Source: Oscillospiraceae bacterium UBA4632
GTDB lineage: Bacteria; Bacillota; Clostridia; Oscillospirales; Oscillospiraceae
Direction of reading: 5' to 3'
Assembly (NCBI GenBank): GCA_002405995.1
Contig: DHMW01000032.1
Location: forward strand, 1,589 to 12,561
Length of the DNA: 10,973 nt
In this document: positions 1 through 5,630 of the stretch, one piece after another
Layout: each line of letters opens with the position of its first letter
Position numbering within the stretch: the stretch's first letter is position 1
Made by a program: the position numbers and the translations under genes
Notes under the pieces: generated by a model
The model's database searches: none
The model's input: the letters and a program-made list of their open reading frames with translations, nothing else
What the model was told of the DNA's origin: nothing

Positions 1-336
1 TCCGGCGAGCTCAAGCACGGCACGATCTCGCTGATCGAGGACGGCACGCTCGTCATCGCGCTCGGCACCTACGCCCCGCTTTTCGACAAGGCCATGAGCA
101 ACGTGGTCGAGGTCAAGGCGCGCGGCGCGGACGTGCTGGCGCTGACGACCGCGAGCCACTGCGGGGAGATGAAAAAGACCGTGGACAATGTGCTCACCAT
201 CCCCGACACGGCGCAGCTGCTGCTGCCGTCGCTCGGCGTGGTACCGCTGCAGCTTTTGGCGTATTATATCGCGCTCCAGCGCGGGTGCGATATCGATAAA
301 CCGAGAAATCTGGCGAAGTCTGTCACGGTGGAATAA
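1..336 (+). CDS. glmS: Glutamine--fructose-6-phosphate aminotransferase (GlmS), C-terminal part
   Basis: Only the last 111 codons are present; the 5' end lies outside the window. GlmS makes glucosamine-6-phosphate from fructose-6-phosphate and glutamine, the first committed step towards UDP-GlcNAc and peptidoglycan, in the cytoplasm. The visible part is the end of the second sugar-isomerase (SIS) domain. It contains the SGELKHG segment at the very start of the window, the VPLQLLAYYIAL helix, and the diagnostic C-terminus DKPRNLAKSVTVE, which is nearly invariant in the family and carries the active-site lysine region. The reading frame runs open from base 1 to a TAA at 334-336, and a terminator begins at the stop codon, so this is the last gene of its transcript. 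Any upstream glmS ribozyme or partner gene cannot be seen. Confidence 0.96.
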   Translation, partial: SGELKHGTISLIEDGTLVIALGTYAPLFDKAMSNVVEVKARGADVLALTTASHCGEMKKTVDNVLTIPDTAQLLLPSLGVVPLQLLAYYIALQRGCDIDKPRNLAKSVTVE

Positions 337-368
337 AAAAGGAGCACCCTCGCGGGTGCTCCTTTTTT
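335..368. terminator. Intrinsic terminator after glmS (bidirectional shape)
   Basis: A 9-bp perfect GC-rich stem (GGAGCACCC at 341-349 with GGGTGCTCC at 354-362, loop TCGC) is flanked by six A on the left and six T on the right. It overlaps the glmS stop codon. The A tract means it could also stop transcription of the minus-strand lipoprotein gene ending at 416. Confidence 0.93.
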
Positions 369-415
369 GCGCCGGGCAGAGGGCGCGGTTTTCCCAACGG
401 CGCGCGGGGAGGCGC

Positions 416-1093
416 TTATCCCGCCAGCGCGGCATTCACTGCATCGACAGAGAACTCTGTCCACGCAAGGTCTGCCTTGGCGGATTGCTCGTCGAGAAGC
501 GCGTTGTACGCGGCTTCATCGACGCTCTCGCCGTTCAGCGTATAGACGGCATTTCCGTCACCGCCTTCGGACATGGCAGCAAAGTCGTCATAGATCAGCA
601 CGCCGTTTTCAAAGCGGGCGCGGGACGCGCCGTTGTCGAAGGCGCCGTTCGACCATTCGAACGTGCCGTCGGCCTTCGGCAGCAGGAAGCCGCGGTAGAC
701 GACCTGATTGGCGTAAAGCGCGCCGTCATAGCAGGCGAGGATGACGTATTCCTCATCGCCGCTGAAGTCGATGTCCAGTACCAGCTCGTCCGTGCCGTCG
801 CCGTCCAGATCGAGCAGCGCGAAATGCGTGACCGTCCAGTCCATGTCCGAGCCGTCAACGCCCTTGGCGGCGTAGACGTTAGGCGCGCGGAACGAGGCGG
901 TCGTCGCCTCGGCGCCGGTGTTGATGAGATTCGCCGTCACGGTGACGCCGCCGCTGAAAAAGCCGGCGTAAAGGTCCCCGGCCTGCGCGTCGGGCGGCGT
1001 GTCGTTTGCGTCATCCGGCTTCTGCCCGCAGGCGGTCAGCAGCAGCGCGAGGGTCAGCGCGGCGGCGAGACCGCGCAGAAGATGTGTTTTCAT
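416..1093 (-). CDS. Predicted lipoprotein with a DxDGDG calcium-loop-like motif, function unknown
   Basis: A 225-aa protein. Residues 1-22 form a typical lipoprotein signal: MKTHLLRG, a hydrophobic stretch, then the lipobox LLTAC with Cys22 as the predicted lipidated residue. It should therefore be tethered to the outer face of the membrane. After a short Asp/Pro-rich linker (about 23-40), residues 95-104 read DLDGDGTDEL, the pattern of an EF-hand or FG-GAP type Ca-binding loop. A further acidic stretch, DIDFSGDEEY, follows at 107-116. The rest resembles a small beta-rich extracellular domain. I recognise no named family. The frame stays open upstream to 1504, but ATG 1091-1093 is chosen because GGAGAA lies 7-9 nt before it and the signal peptide begins there. 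It stands alone, between the glmS terminator and the terminator of the next minus-strand gene. Confidence 0.85.
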   Translation of the reverse strand: MKTHLLRGLAAALTLALLLTACGQKPDDANDTPPDAQAGDLYAGFFSGGVTVTANLINTGAEATTASFRAPNVYAAKGVDGSDMDWTVTHFALLDLDGDGTDELVLDIDFSGDEEYVILACYDGALYANQVVYRGFLLPKADGTFEWSNGAFDNGASRARFENGVLIYDDFAAMSEGGDGNAVYTLNGESVDEAAYNALLDEQSAKADLAWTEFSVDAVNAALAG

Positions 1094-1141
1094 ATAGGGT
1101 TCTCCTTTCCGATGCTTGCCGCAGAGCCTGCGGCGATATGG

Positions 1142-1150
1142 ATGATAACA
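1142..1150 (-). promoter_or_regulatory. Possible extended -10 promoter for the lipoprotein gene
   Basis: On the minus strand the sequence reads TGTTATCAT, a TG-n-TATCAT extended -10, about 50 nt upstream of the lipoprotein start. No convincing -35 lies at 16-18 bp. A dyad GACTT-N7-AAGTC (1152-1168) and two GTTGCA direct repeats (1169-1174, 1181-1186) lie just upstream on this strand and could be operator elements. This is a weak call. Confidence 0.3.
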
Positions 1151-1199
1151 TGACTTTAGACGTAAGTCGTTGCAAAAAGGTTGCAGCTTCGAAAAAAAT

Positions 1200-1225
1200 A
1201 AAAAGAGCGCCTGTGCGCTCTTTTT
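1200..1225 (-). terminator. Intrinsic terminator after the small multidrug-export gene
   Basis: An 11-bp perfect stem AAAAAGAGCGC / GCGCTCTTTTT (1200-1210 with 1215-1225, loop CTGT) starts two bases past the stop codon of the minus-strand gene ending at 1228. On the minus strand the T tract continues after the stem. Confidence 0.9.
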
Positions 1226-1227
1226 AA

Positions 1228-1719
1228 TCAGAACAAAAGAGTGACCCCGTGTGTCAGCAGCGTGATGATGCAGCCCGCGATGACGACGCCGAGGAAGATG
1301 ACCGGCACGGCACGCTTTAAGCGCATGTTGAGCACCGCCGCGATCAGCGCGCCCGTCCATGCGCCGGTGCCCGGCAGCGGGATGGCGACGAAAATCAAAA
1401 GCCCCCACGTCTGATAGCGGAGAACGTCGGCGCTCTTCGCCTCGGCGCGCGCTTCGAGCCGCGAGATCAGGCCCCCGAGCTTCGGGATATGTAAGCGCAC
1501 CCATTTGAACAGCGGGCGGACGAATAAAATGACGAACGGCACGGGGATCATGTTGCCGATAAGCGACGCGGCGAACGCCACGGAGATCGGCAGCCCCATC
1601 GCAACGCCCGCGGGCAGGCCGCCGCGCAGCTCCACGACGGGGAGCATCGAGATGAGCATCGTCAGCAGCGCTTTGCCCGCCGCTGTTTCGTGCAGCCAGA
1701 GAGAGATCGATTCCAGCAT
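1228..1719 (-). CDS. Small multidrug-export family (COG2426-type) membrane protein
   Basis: A 163-aa integral membrane protein. The pattern fits the family annotated as putative small multidrug export protein (COG2426, Pfam Sm_multidrug_ex). PVVELRGGLP lies at 27-36 after a first hydrophobic segment, GNMIPVP at 55-61 before a second, and IPLPGTGAWTG at 113-123, followed by hydrophobic segments to the C-terminus. The charged stretch at about 72-102 is probably a cytoplasmic loop. The paired Pro/Gly motifs flanking short helices resemble the re-entrant hairpins of DedA/VTT-type proteins, so a role in lipid or ion handling is as plausible as drug export; the name comes from the family and transport is unproven. 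The start at ATG 1717-1719 is supported by AAAGGAG 6-8 nt upstream and by its own sigma-A promoter. It is monocistronic, since a terminator follows directly. Confidence 0.87.
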   Translation of the reverse strand: MLESISLWLHETAAGKALLTMLISMLPVVELRGGLPAGVAMGLPISVAFAASLIGNMIPVPFVILFVRPLFKWVRLHIPKLGGLISRLEARAEAKSADVLRYQTWGLLIFVAIPLPGTGAWTGALIAAVLNMRLKRAVPVIFLGVVIAGCIITLLTHGVTLLF

Positions 1720-1761
1720 GAGACTCCTTTCCGTGCGGCGGCAGCCGCCGGGACTGCTTGG

Positions 1762-1790
1762 ATTATACCGCAGAAACGGAAAAAGCGCAA
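1762..1790 (-). promoter_or_regulatory. Sigma-A promoter of the small multidrug-export gene
   Basis: On the minus strand, TTGCGC (1785-1790), a 17-bp spacer and a perfect TATAAT (1762-1767). Start of transcription is expected near 1755, giving a leader of about 35 nt. It lies just past the hairpin at 1810-1847, so this gene is transcribed separately from the small ORF upstream. Confidence 0.75.
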
Positions 1791-1809
1791 GCCCCGCGCC
1801 GCAAAGCGC

Positions 1810-1847
1810 GCGAAAGGGCTCCGGGACACGTCCCGGAGCCCTTTCGC
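1810..1847 (-). terminator. Long 17-bp hairpin, probable terminator of the Asn/Gln-rich small gene
   Basis: A perfect 17-bp inverted repeat with a 4-nt loop: GCGAAAGGGCTCCGGGA (1810-1826), CACG, and its complement (1831-1847). It starts 16 nt past the stop codon of the 31-codon ORF on the minus strand. The stem ends in AAAGGG/CCCTTT, but no proper T run follows on either strand, so it is a non-canonical terminator or an RNA-stabilising 3' hairpin. Confidence 0.6.
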
Positions 1848-1863
1848 GGTGAGTACGGCCGCT

Positions 1864-1959
1864 TCAGCGGTTGTTCTTGTTCTGGCTGCTGTTCTGCTCC
1901 TGGTTCTGGTTATTGTTCTGGTCCTGATTGTTGGTGTTCTGCTTGCTGCGTTCCTTCAT
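1864..1959 (-). CDS. 31-aa Asn/Gln-rich small protein, unknown function
   Basis: A short ORF of 31 codons plus TGA. The start codon ATG (1957-1959) is preceded by AAAGGAGG with about 8 nt spacing, one of the best ribosome binding sites in the window. The protein begins MKERSKQNTNN; of its 31 residues 11 are Asn and 7 are Gln, with the rest mainly Ser, Lys, Glu, Asp and Arg. There are no hydrophobic residues after Met1, so it is fully hydrophilic, probably disordered, and neither a membrane nor a signal peptide. A 17-bp hairpin follows 16 nt after the stop, which delimits a one-gene transcript. Small, very polar Asn/Gln-rich proteins occur among minor spore proteins of endospore formers; that link is an inference from composition alone, and no clear sporulation-sigma promoter was found. 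The codons alternate among AAC, AAT and CAG, so it is not a simple trinucleotide repeat. Confidence 0.65.
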   Translation of the reverse strand: MKERSKQNTNNQDQNNNQNQEQNSSQNKNNR

Positions 1960-2061
1960 GCTCTGCGCCTCCTTTCCGTATGAGACTGCCTGCGCCCATA
2001 GTGTTGACGTGCCGGAGCAAAAATATACCAGAATATTTTTTGCGCATTCCGCAAATTTTGA

Positions 2062-2090
2062 TTGACAAATGCGGCGGAAGAGGATATACT
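2062..2090 (+). promoter_or_regulatory. Sigma-A promoter of the infC-rpmI-rplT operon
   Basis: TTGACA (2062-2067), a 17-bp spacer and TATACT (2085-2090): a near-consensus housekeeping promoter. Transcription should start near 2097. An AT-rich dyad (2017-2043) and a TTTGCG-N5-CGCAAA dyad (2039-2055) sit immediately upstream and may act as an UP-like or protein-binding element. Confidence 0.92.
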
Positions 2091-2096
2091 CTTAAC

Positions 2097-2223
2097 GCAA
2101 AACAAAGAAGAGCGGCAGCATCCGTTCTCACCCCCAGCAAAGCGAAGGGGTCAATCATGGAAAACACAGCCTTCGGGCTTTTTGTGTCTATGGTACGGGT
2201 GCAGGATGCTGCGTCCGTTTTTT
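2097..2223 (+). promoter_or_regulatory. L20-type autoregulatory leader (attenuator) of the infC operon
   Basis: The untranslated leader of infC is about 170 nt and clearly structured. Hairpins seen: CCCC/GGGG around 2132-2150; ACACA-GCC-TTCG-GGC-TGTGT at 2164-2187; and a terminator at 2195-2223. The segment GCAGCATCC (2115-2123) is perfectly complementary over 9 nt to GGATGCTGC (2204-2212), which is the loop and core of the terminator stem, so the two folds exclude each other. This is the layout of the Firmicutes L20 leader (Rfam L20_leader), in which ribosomal protein L20 favours the terminated form. rplT, encoding L20, is in the same operon. Family membership is from context and architecture; I could not run a covariance model. 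Confidence 0.8.
2195..2223 (+). terminator. Attenuator terminator within the infC leader
   Basis: A 10-bp stem (2195-2204 with 2209-2218, two G-T wobbles, loop GATG) is followed by a run of six T (2218-2223). It lies about 45 nt before the infC start, so it must be conditional. Confidence 0.85.
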
Positions 2224-2266
2224 GTTTGTATCCATCTGAAAAATCGAAAAATGGAGGTGCTTCGGT

Positions 2267-2785
2267 ATTAGCAGCAACGTGCATCAGATCAATGAGGAGA
2301 TCCGGGACAGCGAGATCCGCCTGATCAGCGCGACCGGCGAGCAGCTCGGCATCATGTCCGCCGCGCAGGCGCAGCACATCGCCGACGAACAGGGGCTTGA
2401 CCTTGTCAAGATCTCGCCGCAGGCAAACCCGCCTGTGTGCCGTCTCATGGACTACGGCAAGTTCCGCTTTGAGCAGGGCAAGCGCGAGAAGGAAGCCAGA
2501 AAGAACCAGCGCATTGTCGAGATCAAGGAAGTGCGCATGTCCCCGGGGATCGACGTGGGCGATTTCAACACCAAGCTCAAAAACGCCCAGAAATTTGTCG
2601 CCGACGGCAACCGTGTCAAGGTCTCTGTCCGCTTCCGCGGGCGCGAGATGGCGCATACGGACATCGGCCGCGATCTGCTCTTGCGCTTTGCAGAGGCTGC
2701 TGCCGACGTCGCCAACCTCGATAAGGAGCCCAAGATGGAGGGCCGCAGCATGTCGATCTTCCTTTCCCCAAAGGCGGGAAAGTAA
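2267..2785 (+). CDS. infC: Translation initiation factor IF-3, with probable AUU start codon
   Basis: IF-3 binds the 30S subunit, blocks premature joining of 50S, and checks the start codon and initiator tRNA. The product is 172 aa, the usual length. The N-domain begins QINEEIRDSEIRLI (7-20) and includes NPPVCRLMDYGKFRFEQ. A basic linker with KREKEARKNQR follows, then the C-domain from EIKEVRMSPGIDVGDF to the conserved GRSMSIFLSPK end. The only ATG/GTG/TTG in the right place is GTG 2279, but it lies 21 nt from the ribosome binding site GGAGG (2253-2257). ATT at 2267 is in frame, 9 nt from that site, and gives M-SSNVHQINEEI. A rare AUU start is known for infC in other bacteria, where it makes IF-3 repress its own translation. 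First gene of infC-rpmI-rplT. Confidence 0.93.
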   Translation: MSSNVHQINEEIRDSEIRLISATGEQLGIMSAAQAQHIADEQGLDLVKISPQANPPVCRLMDYGKFRFEQGKREKEARKNQRIVEIKEVRMSPGIDVGDFNTKLKNAQKFVADGNRVKVSVRFRGREMAHTDIGRDLLLRFAEAAADVANLDKEPKMEGRSMSIFLSPKAGK

Positions 2786-2823
2786 GCCCCACGCAACTAC
2801 AAATACGAAAAGGAGTAACTACT

Positions 2824-3021
2824 ATGCCCAAGCTGAAAACCCATAGCGGTTCCAAGAAGAGATTCAACCTGACCAAGACCGGCAAGGTCAAGGTCGCCAA
2901 GGCCTTCAAGAGCCACATCCTGACCAAGAAGCCCACCAAGCGTACCCGCCGCCTGCGTCAGGGCGGCTATGCTGACAAGACCACTGCCAGCACCATCCGC
3001 AAGATGATCCCCTACAAATAA
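2824..3021 (+). CDS. rpmI: Large ribosomal subunit protein bL35
   Basis: A 65-aa, very basic protein of the 50S subunit. It matches L35 from end to end: MPKLKTHSGSKKRF at the start, the VAKAFKSHILTKK segment in the middle and the conserved IRKMIPYK terminus. A ribosome binding site AGGAG (2811-2815) lies 8 nt before the ATG. The gene is 38 bp after infC and 35 bp before rplT, in the standard order infC-rpmI-rplT, so it is co-transcribed and would fall under the leader attenuator. Codon use is strongly biased towards AAG, ACC and CGT/CGC, as expected for a highly expressed ribosomal gene. Confidence 0.98.
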   Translation: MPKLKTHSGSKKRFNLTKTGKVKVAKAFKSHILTKKPTKRTRRLRQGGYADKTTASTIRKMIPYK

Positions 3022-3056
3022 TTTACAACGATACGCTTTAAGGAGGCTTATACAAT

Positions 3057-3407
3057 ATGGCACGTGTTAAGGGCGCGATGATGACGCGCAAGAGAAGAAA
3101 CAAGACCCTCAAGCTCGCCAAGGGCTACTGGGGCAATAAATCCCGCCACTTCAAGATGGCCAACGAGCAGGTCATGAAGTCCCTGACCTACGCTTATGTC
3201 GGCCGCCGCCTGAAGAAGAGAGACTTCCGCTCCCTGTGGATTACCCGCATCTCTGCCGCCTGCAAGCTCAACGGCATGAACTACTCCACCTTCATGCACG
3301 GTCTCAAGACCGCCGGCATCGAGATCAACCGCAAGATGCTCAGTGAAATGGCGATCAACGATCCCGCTGCCTTCGCCAAGCTCGCCGAGATCGCGAAGAA
3401 CGCCTGA
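3057..3407 (+). CDS. rplT: Large ribosomal subunit protein bL20, autoregulator of the operon
   Basis: A 116-aa basic protein, full length for the family. It contains the N-terminal MARVKGA and RKRRNKTLKLAKGYWG segment, the long helix that threads into 23S rRNA, followed by the globular part with YAYVGRRLKKRDFRSLWI and the ISAACKLNGMNYSTFMHGL region. L20 is essential for early 50S assembly. In Firmicutes it also binds the infC leader, where it mimics its rRNA site, and causes premature termination; the leader here has the matching architecture. A strong AAGGAGG (3040-3046) lies 10 nt before the ATG. A perfect terminator follows the gene, closing the operon. Confidence 0.98.
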   Translation: MARVKGAMMTRKRRNKTLKLAKGYWGNKSRHFKMANEQVMKSLTYAYVGRRLKKRDFRSLWITRISAACKLNGMNYSTFMHGLKTAGIEINRKMLSEMAINDPAAFAKLAEIAKNA

Positions 3408-3426
3408 GTCTGACTGATCCATAAAG

Positions 3427-3465
3427 AAACGCCGCTGCGAATGTTCGGTTCGCAGCGGCGTTTTT
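3427..3465 (+). terminator. Intrinsic terminator of the infC-rpmI-rplT operon
   Basis: A 15-bp perfect stem (3427-3441 with 3449-3463, 7-nt loop TGTTCGG), with GC core CGCCGCTGCG, runs into five T at 3461-3465. It ends 55 bp before the recombinase gene. Confidence 0.95.
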
Positions 3466-3520
3466 CCTTTTCCGCAGCGCGGAGGGGAAATACGGTAGAG
3501 GGAAAGGAAGGAATATACCG

Positions 3521-4648
3521 ATGAGAAAAACACTGAAGAAAAATCTTGCCTACGACGATAAAAAGAAGCTTTTCTATATCAGCTTCTACGCCGAGGAGAA
3601 CGGCAGGCGCGTGCGGCGCACCCGGACCTTCGCAACGATGCAGCAGGCAGAGGCGGCGCAGGCGCAGCTGCGCGCGTCGCCCGGCGGAGTGCAGACGGAG
3701 CTGACGCTGGGGGAGTGGCTGCGCTACTGGCTGGAGGAGCTGGCGGCGCCCGGCTGCGAAAAGACGACGCTGCACGGCTATGAGAGCATCGTGTACGCGC
3801 ATCTGATCCCGGCGCTCGGCACGGTGCGCGTGCGGGAGCTGAGCGCCGCGTGCGTGCAGCAGTATTACGGGCAGCTGCGCCGCAAGGGGCTGGGGAACAA
3901 CACCATCCGCAAGCACCATGTGCTGCTGCACACGGCGCTGGAGGCGGCTGTGCGGCAGGGGCGGGCAGAGAGCAATGTGACGCGCCTTGTCACGCCGCCG
4001 GCGCGCGAAAAGCCGGAGCACCGCTATTACGATCCCGCGCAGCTGGCGCGGCTGTTCCGTGCCAGCGAGGGCGACGCGCTGGAGGTGGTGTTCAAGCTTG
4101 CAGGGTATCTCGGGCTGCGGCGCAGCGAGATCTGCGGGCTGAAGTGGAGGAACGTGGATCTGGACGCAGGCGTGCTGACCGTGCGCGAGGTGCGCACCGC
4201 TGTGGGCGGGCAGGCGCTGGAAAAGGCGCCGAAGTCCTGCGCCTCGGAGCGGAAGCTGTCGTTTTGCGGCAACGGCGATCTGGAGGCGCTGCTGGCGCGC
4301 CTGCGGGACGAGTGGGAGCGCCGGCGCGCCGGCCGGGCGGACTGGAACGCGGAGGGCTATGTTGTTGCAACGGAAAACGGCAGACCCTGCCAGCCGGACG
4401 TCCTCTGCCAGCGCATCGCGCAGTTCATCTCTGCGCGGGGCCTGCCGCCGATCTCGCTGCATGGGCTGCGCCACAGCTTTGCCAGCGTTGCCAACAGCCG
4501 CAACGCGCCGCTGCTGAGCATCTCGCGCGCGCTGGGGCACAGCTCCACGTCCGTGACGAGCACGGTCTATCTGCACCTGTTCGACGATGCGGTGTCCGAC
4601 GTTGTTGCGCTTGTGTCCGACGCGGTCGCATTGGCGCAGGAGGCGTAA
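3521..4648 (+). CDS. Tyrosine recombinase / phage-type integrase
   Basis: A 375-aa site-specific recombinase with all parts of the phage and conjugative-element integrase family. Residues about 8-50 (YISFYAEENGRRVRRTRTF) resemble the small arm-site DNA-binding domain. About 60-155 is the SAM-like core-binding domain (LTLGEWLRYWLEE...YYGQLRRKGLGNNTIRKHH). The catalytic domain follows, with Arg200 in LGLRRSEICGLKW, Lys238 probable in the beta-hairpin, His314 and Arg317 in LHGLRHS, His340 in ALGHSS, and nucleophile Tyr350 in TSTVYLHL. The active site therefore looks intact. A purine-rich GGAAGGA lies about 8 nt before ATG 3521; no promoter is evident between the rplT terminator and the gene. No excisionase, relaxase, phage gene, tRNA or clear att repeat accompanies it, so it is an orphan here. 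Its GC content matches the neighbours, which suggests long residence. Its stop is 4 bp from the convergent LysR gene. Confidence 0.93.
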   Translation: MRKTLKKNLAYDDKKKLFYISFYAEENGRRVRRTRTFATMQQAEAAQAQLRASPGGVQTELTLGEWLRYWLEELAAPGCEKTTLHGYESIVYAHLIPALGTVRVRELSAACVQQYYGQLRRKGLGNNTIRKHHVLLHTALEAAVRQGRAESNVTRLVTPPAREKPEHRYYDPAQLARLFRASEGDALEVVFKLAGYLGLRRSEICGLKWRNVDLDAGVLTVREVRTAVGGQALEKAPKSCASERKLSFCGNGDLEALLARLRDEWERRRAGRADWNAEGYVVATENGRPCQPDVLCQRIAQFISARGLPPISLHGLRHSFASVANSRNAPLLSISRALGHSSTSVTSTVYLHLFDDAVSDVVALVSDAVALAQEA

Positions 4649-4652
4649 AGCC

Positions 4653-5573
4653 TCAGCCCTTTTCGCCGCGCAGCGGCAGGGAGGCGCGCAGCAGGTTCAG
4701 AAAGCGCGGCAGCGCGGGATTTGCGCTGCCCTGCTGCCAGGCGGCGATGATCTCCTCCTCCTCGCCTTCGCCGGTGAGCGGGACAAAGACAAGGTTGTCG
4801 GCGTTGTAGAGCTTATCGGTGCAGTAGTCGGGCAGGATGGAGATCCCCTCCTCCGCCGCGACCATCATGAGCACGCTCTCGGTGTCGGCGGAGCGGAAAA
4901 GGATGTTGGGCTTGTAGCCGGCGTCGCGGTAGAGCTGCATGAAAAAGGTGTCGCCGTAGGAATCTGCGGCGGCGTCGGGCGACATGTAGAGGATGCTCTC
5001 GCCGCGCAGCTCCTGGCGGCTCAGGCGGCTGCGCTGGGCGAGCGGATGGGCTGCGTAGAGCGCCACGACCAGCCGCGCCCGCTCGATGCTCTGGAACGAT
5101 ACCCCCTCCTGCGTTTTAAGGTTCGTTGAGTCCCACGTGAAGATCACATCGTATTCCTGATGCAGCAGCCCCGCCGCCAGCATATCGGTCGAGCAGCGGT
5201 AGAAGGTGACGAGCACGTTGCGGTTCTGCTGGTGGAAGCGCCGCATCAGCACCGAGAGGTCGCTGCGCTCGTAGCCGCGCACGTAGCCCACGCGCAGTGT
5301 GCCGGTCAGACCCGTGGAGGCGTCGTGCACGCGCTCCTGCGCGCGGCTCATGCGCTCTAAGATCGCGCGCGCGTCCTGCAGGAAGGCGCTGCCTGCGCTC
5401 GTCAGGCTCACGGGGCGCGTGCTGCGGTCGAAGAGCGCGCAGCCGAGCGATTCCTCCAGCAGCCGGATCTGCTGCGTGACGGCAGTCTGGGAGATGTAAT
5501 ACTGCTCCGCCGCCCTGGTAAAGCTGCGGTGCTCCGCCGCCGCCACAAAATATTTCAGCTGGTTTCGGTTCAT
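4653..5573 (-). CDS. LysR-family transcriptional regulator
   Basis: A 306-aa regulator with the standard LysR plan. A winged helix-turn-helix occupies residues 1 to about 60 (MNRNQLKYFVAAAEHRSFTRAAEQ, then ISQTAVTQQIRLLEESLG and LFDR). A linker helix follows to about 90, then a two-lobed effector-binding domain from TLRVGYVRGYE, including the usual GISILPDY hinge near the end. The frame is open further upstream, but ATG 5571-5573 is chosen because AGGAG (5581-5585) lies 7 nt before it and the helix-turn-helix begins there. It is divergent from a sodium-coupled transporter with a 112-bp shared control region, the usual arrangement for a LysR activator of its neighbour. The likely target is therefore the transporter and probably itself; the effector may be the transported substrate (inference). 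The C-terminus is acidic (GEGEEEE). It converges with the recombinase with no terminator visible between. Confidence 0.93.
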   Translation of the reverse strand: MNRNQLKYFVAAAEHRSFTRAAEQYYISQTAVTQQIRLLEESLGCALFDRSTRPVSLTSAGSAFLQDARAILERMSRAQERVHDASTGLTGTLRVGYVRGYERSDLSVLMRRFHQQNRNVLVTFYRCSTDMLAAGLLHQEYDVIFTWDSTNLKTQEGVSFQSIERARLVVALYAAHPLAQRSRLSRQELRGESILYMSPDAAADSYGDTFFMQLYRDAGYKPNILFRSADTESVLMMVAAEEGISILPDYCTDKLYNADNLVFVPLTGEGEEEEIIAAWQQGSANPALPRFLNLLRASLPLRGEKG

Positions 5574-5601
5574 GAGCGGGCTCCTAACATAAGTTTTTCT
5601 T

Positions 5602-5630
5602 ATTTTAACATGGAGAATGCGCCCTTGTAA
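5602..5630 (-). promoter_or_regulatory. Candidate promoter of the LysR gene
   Basis: On the minus strand, TTACAA (5625-5630), a 17-bp spacer and TAAAAT (5602-5607), about 30 nt before the start codon. Its -35 uses the same six base pairs as the -35 of the divergent transporter promoter. The -35 match is weak. Confidence 0.45.

Noticed and set aside
188..1153. Long plus-strand open frame across the lipoprotein region
   Set aside because: It is antisense to the lipoprotein gene, starts inside glmS, has no ribosome binding site and reads as Arg/Ala-rich low-complexity, as expected for a shadow frame in GC-rich DNA.
1094..1504. Upstream extension of the lipoprotein frame
   Set aside because: It would run through the next gene's terminator and coding region; the signal peptide and ribosome binding site fix the start at 1093.
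2157..2324. 55-codon ORF in the infC leader (ATG at 2157), possible leader peptide
   Set aside because: A purine-rich AAGGGG lies upstream, but the ORF overlaps the leader hairpins, the attenuator terminator and the infC start in another frame. RNA structure explains the sequence better.
3451..3480. Repeated CGCAGCG (3451-3457 and 3474-3480) as a possible recombinase core site
   Set aside because: Seven bases is too short in GC-rich DNA; one copy is part of the operon terminator, and no matching copy was found past the recombinase gene.
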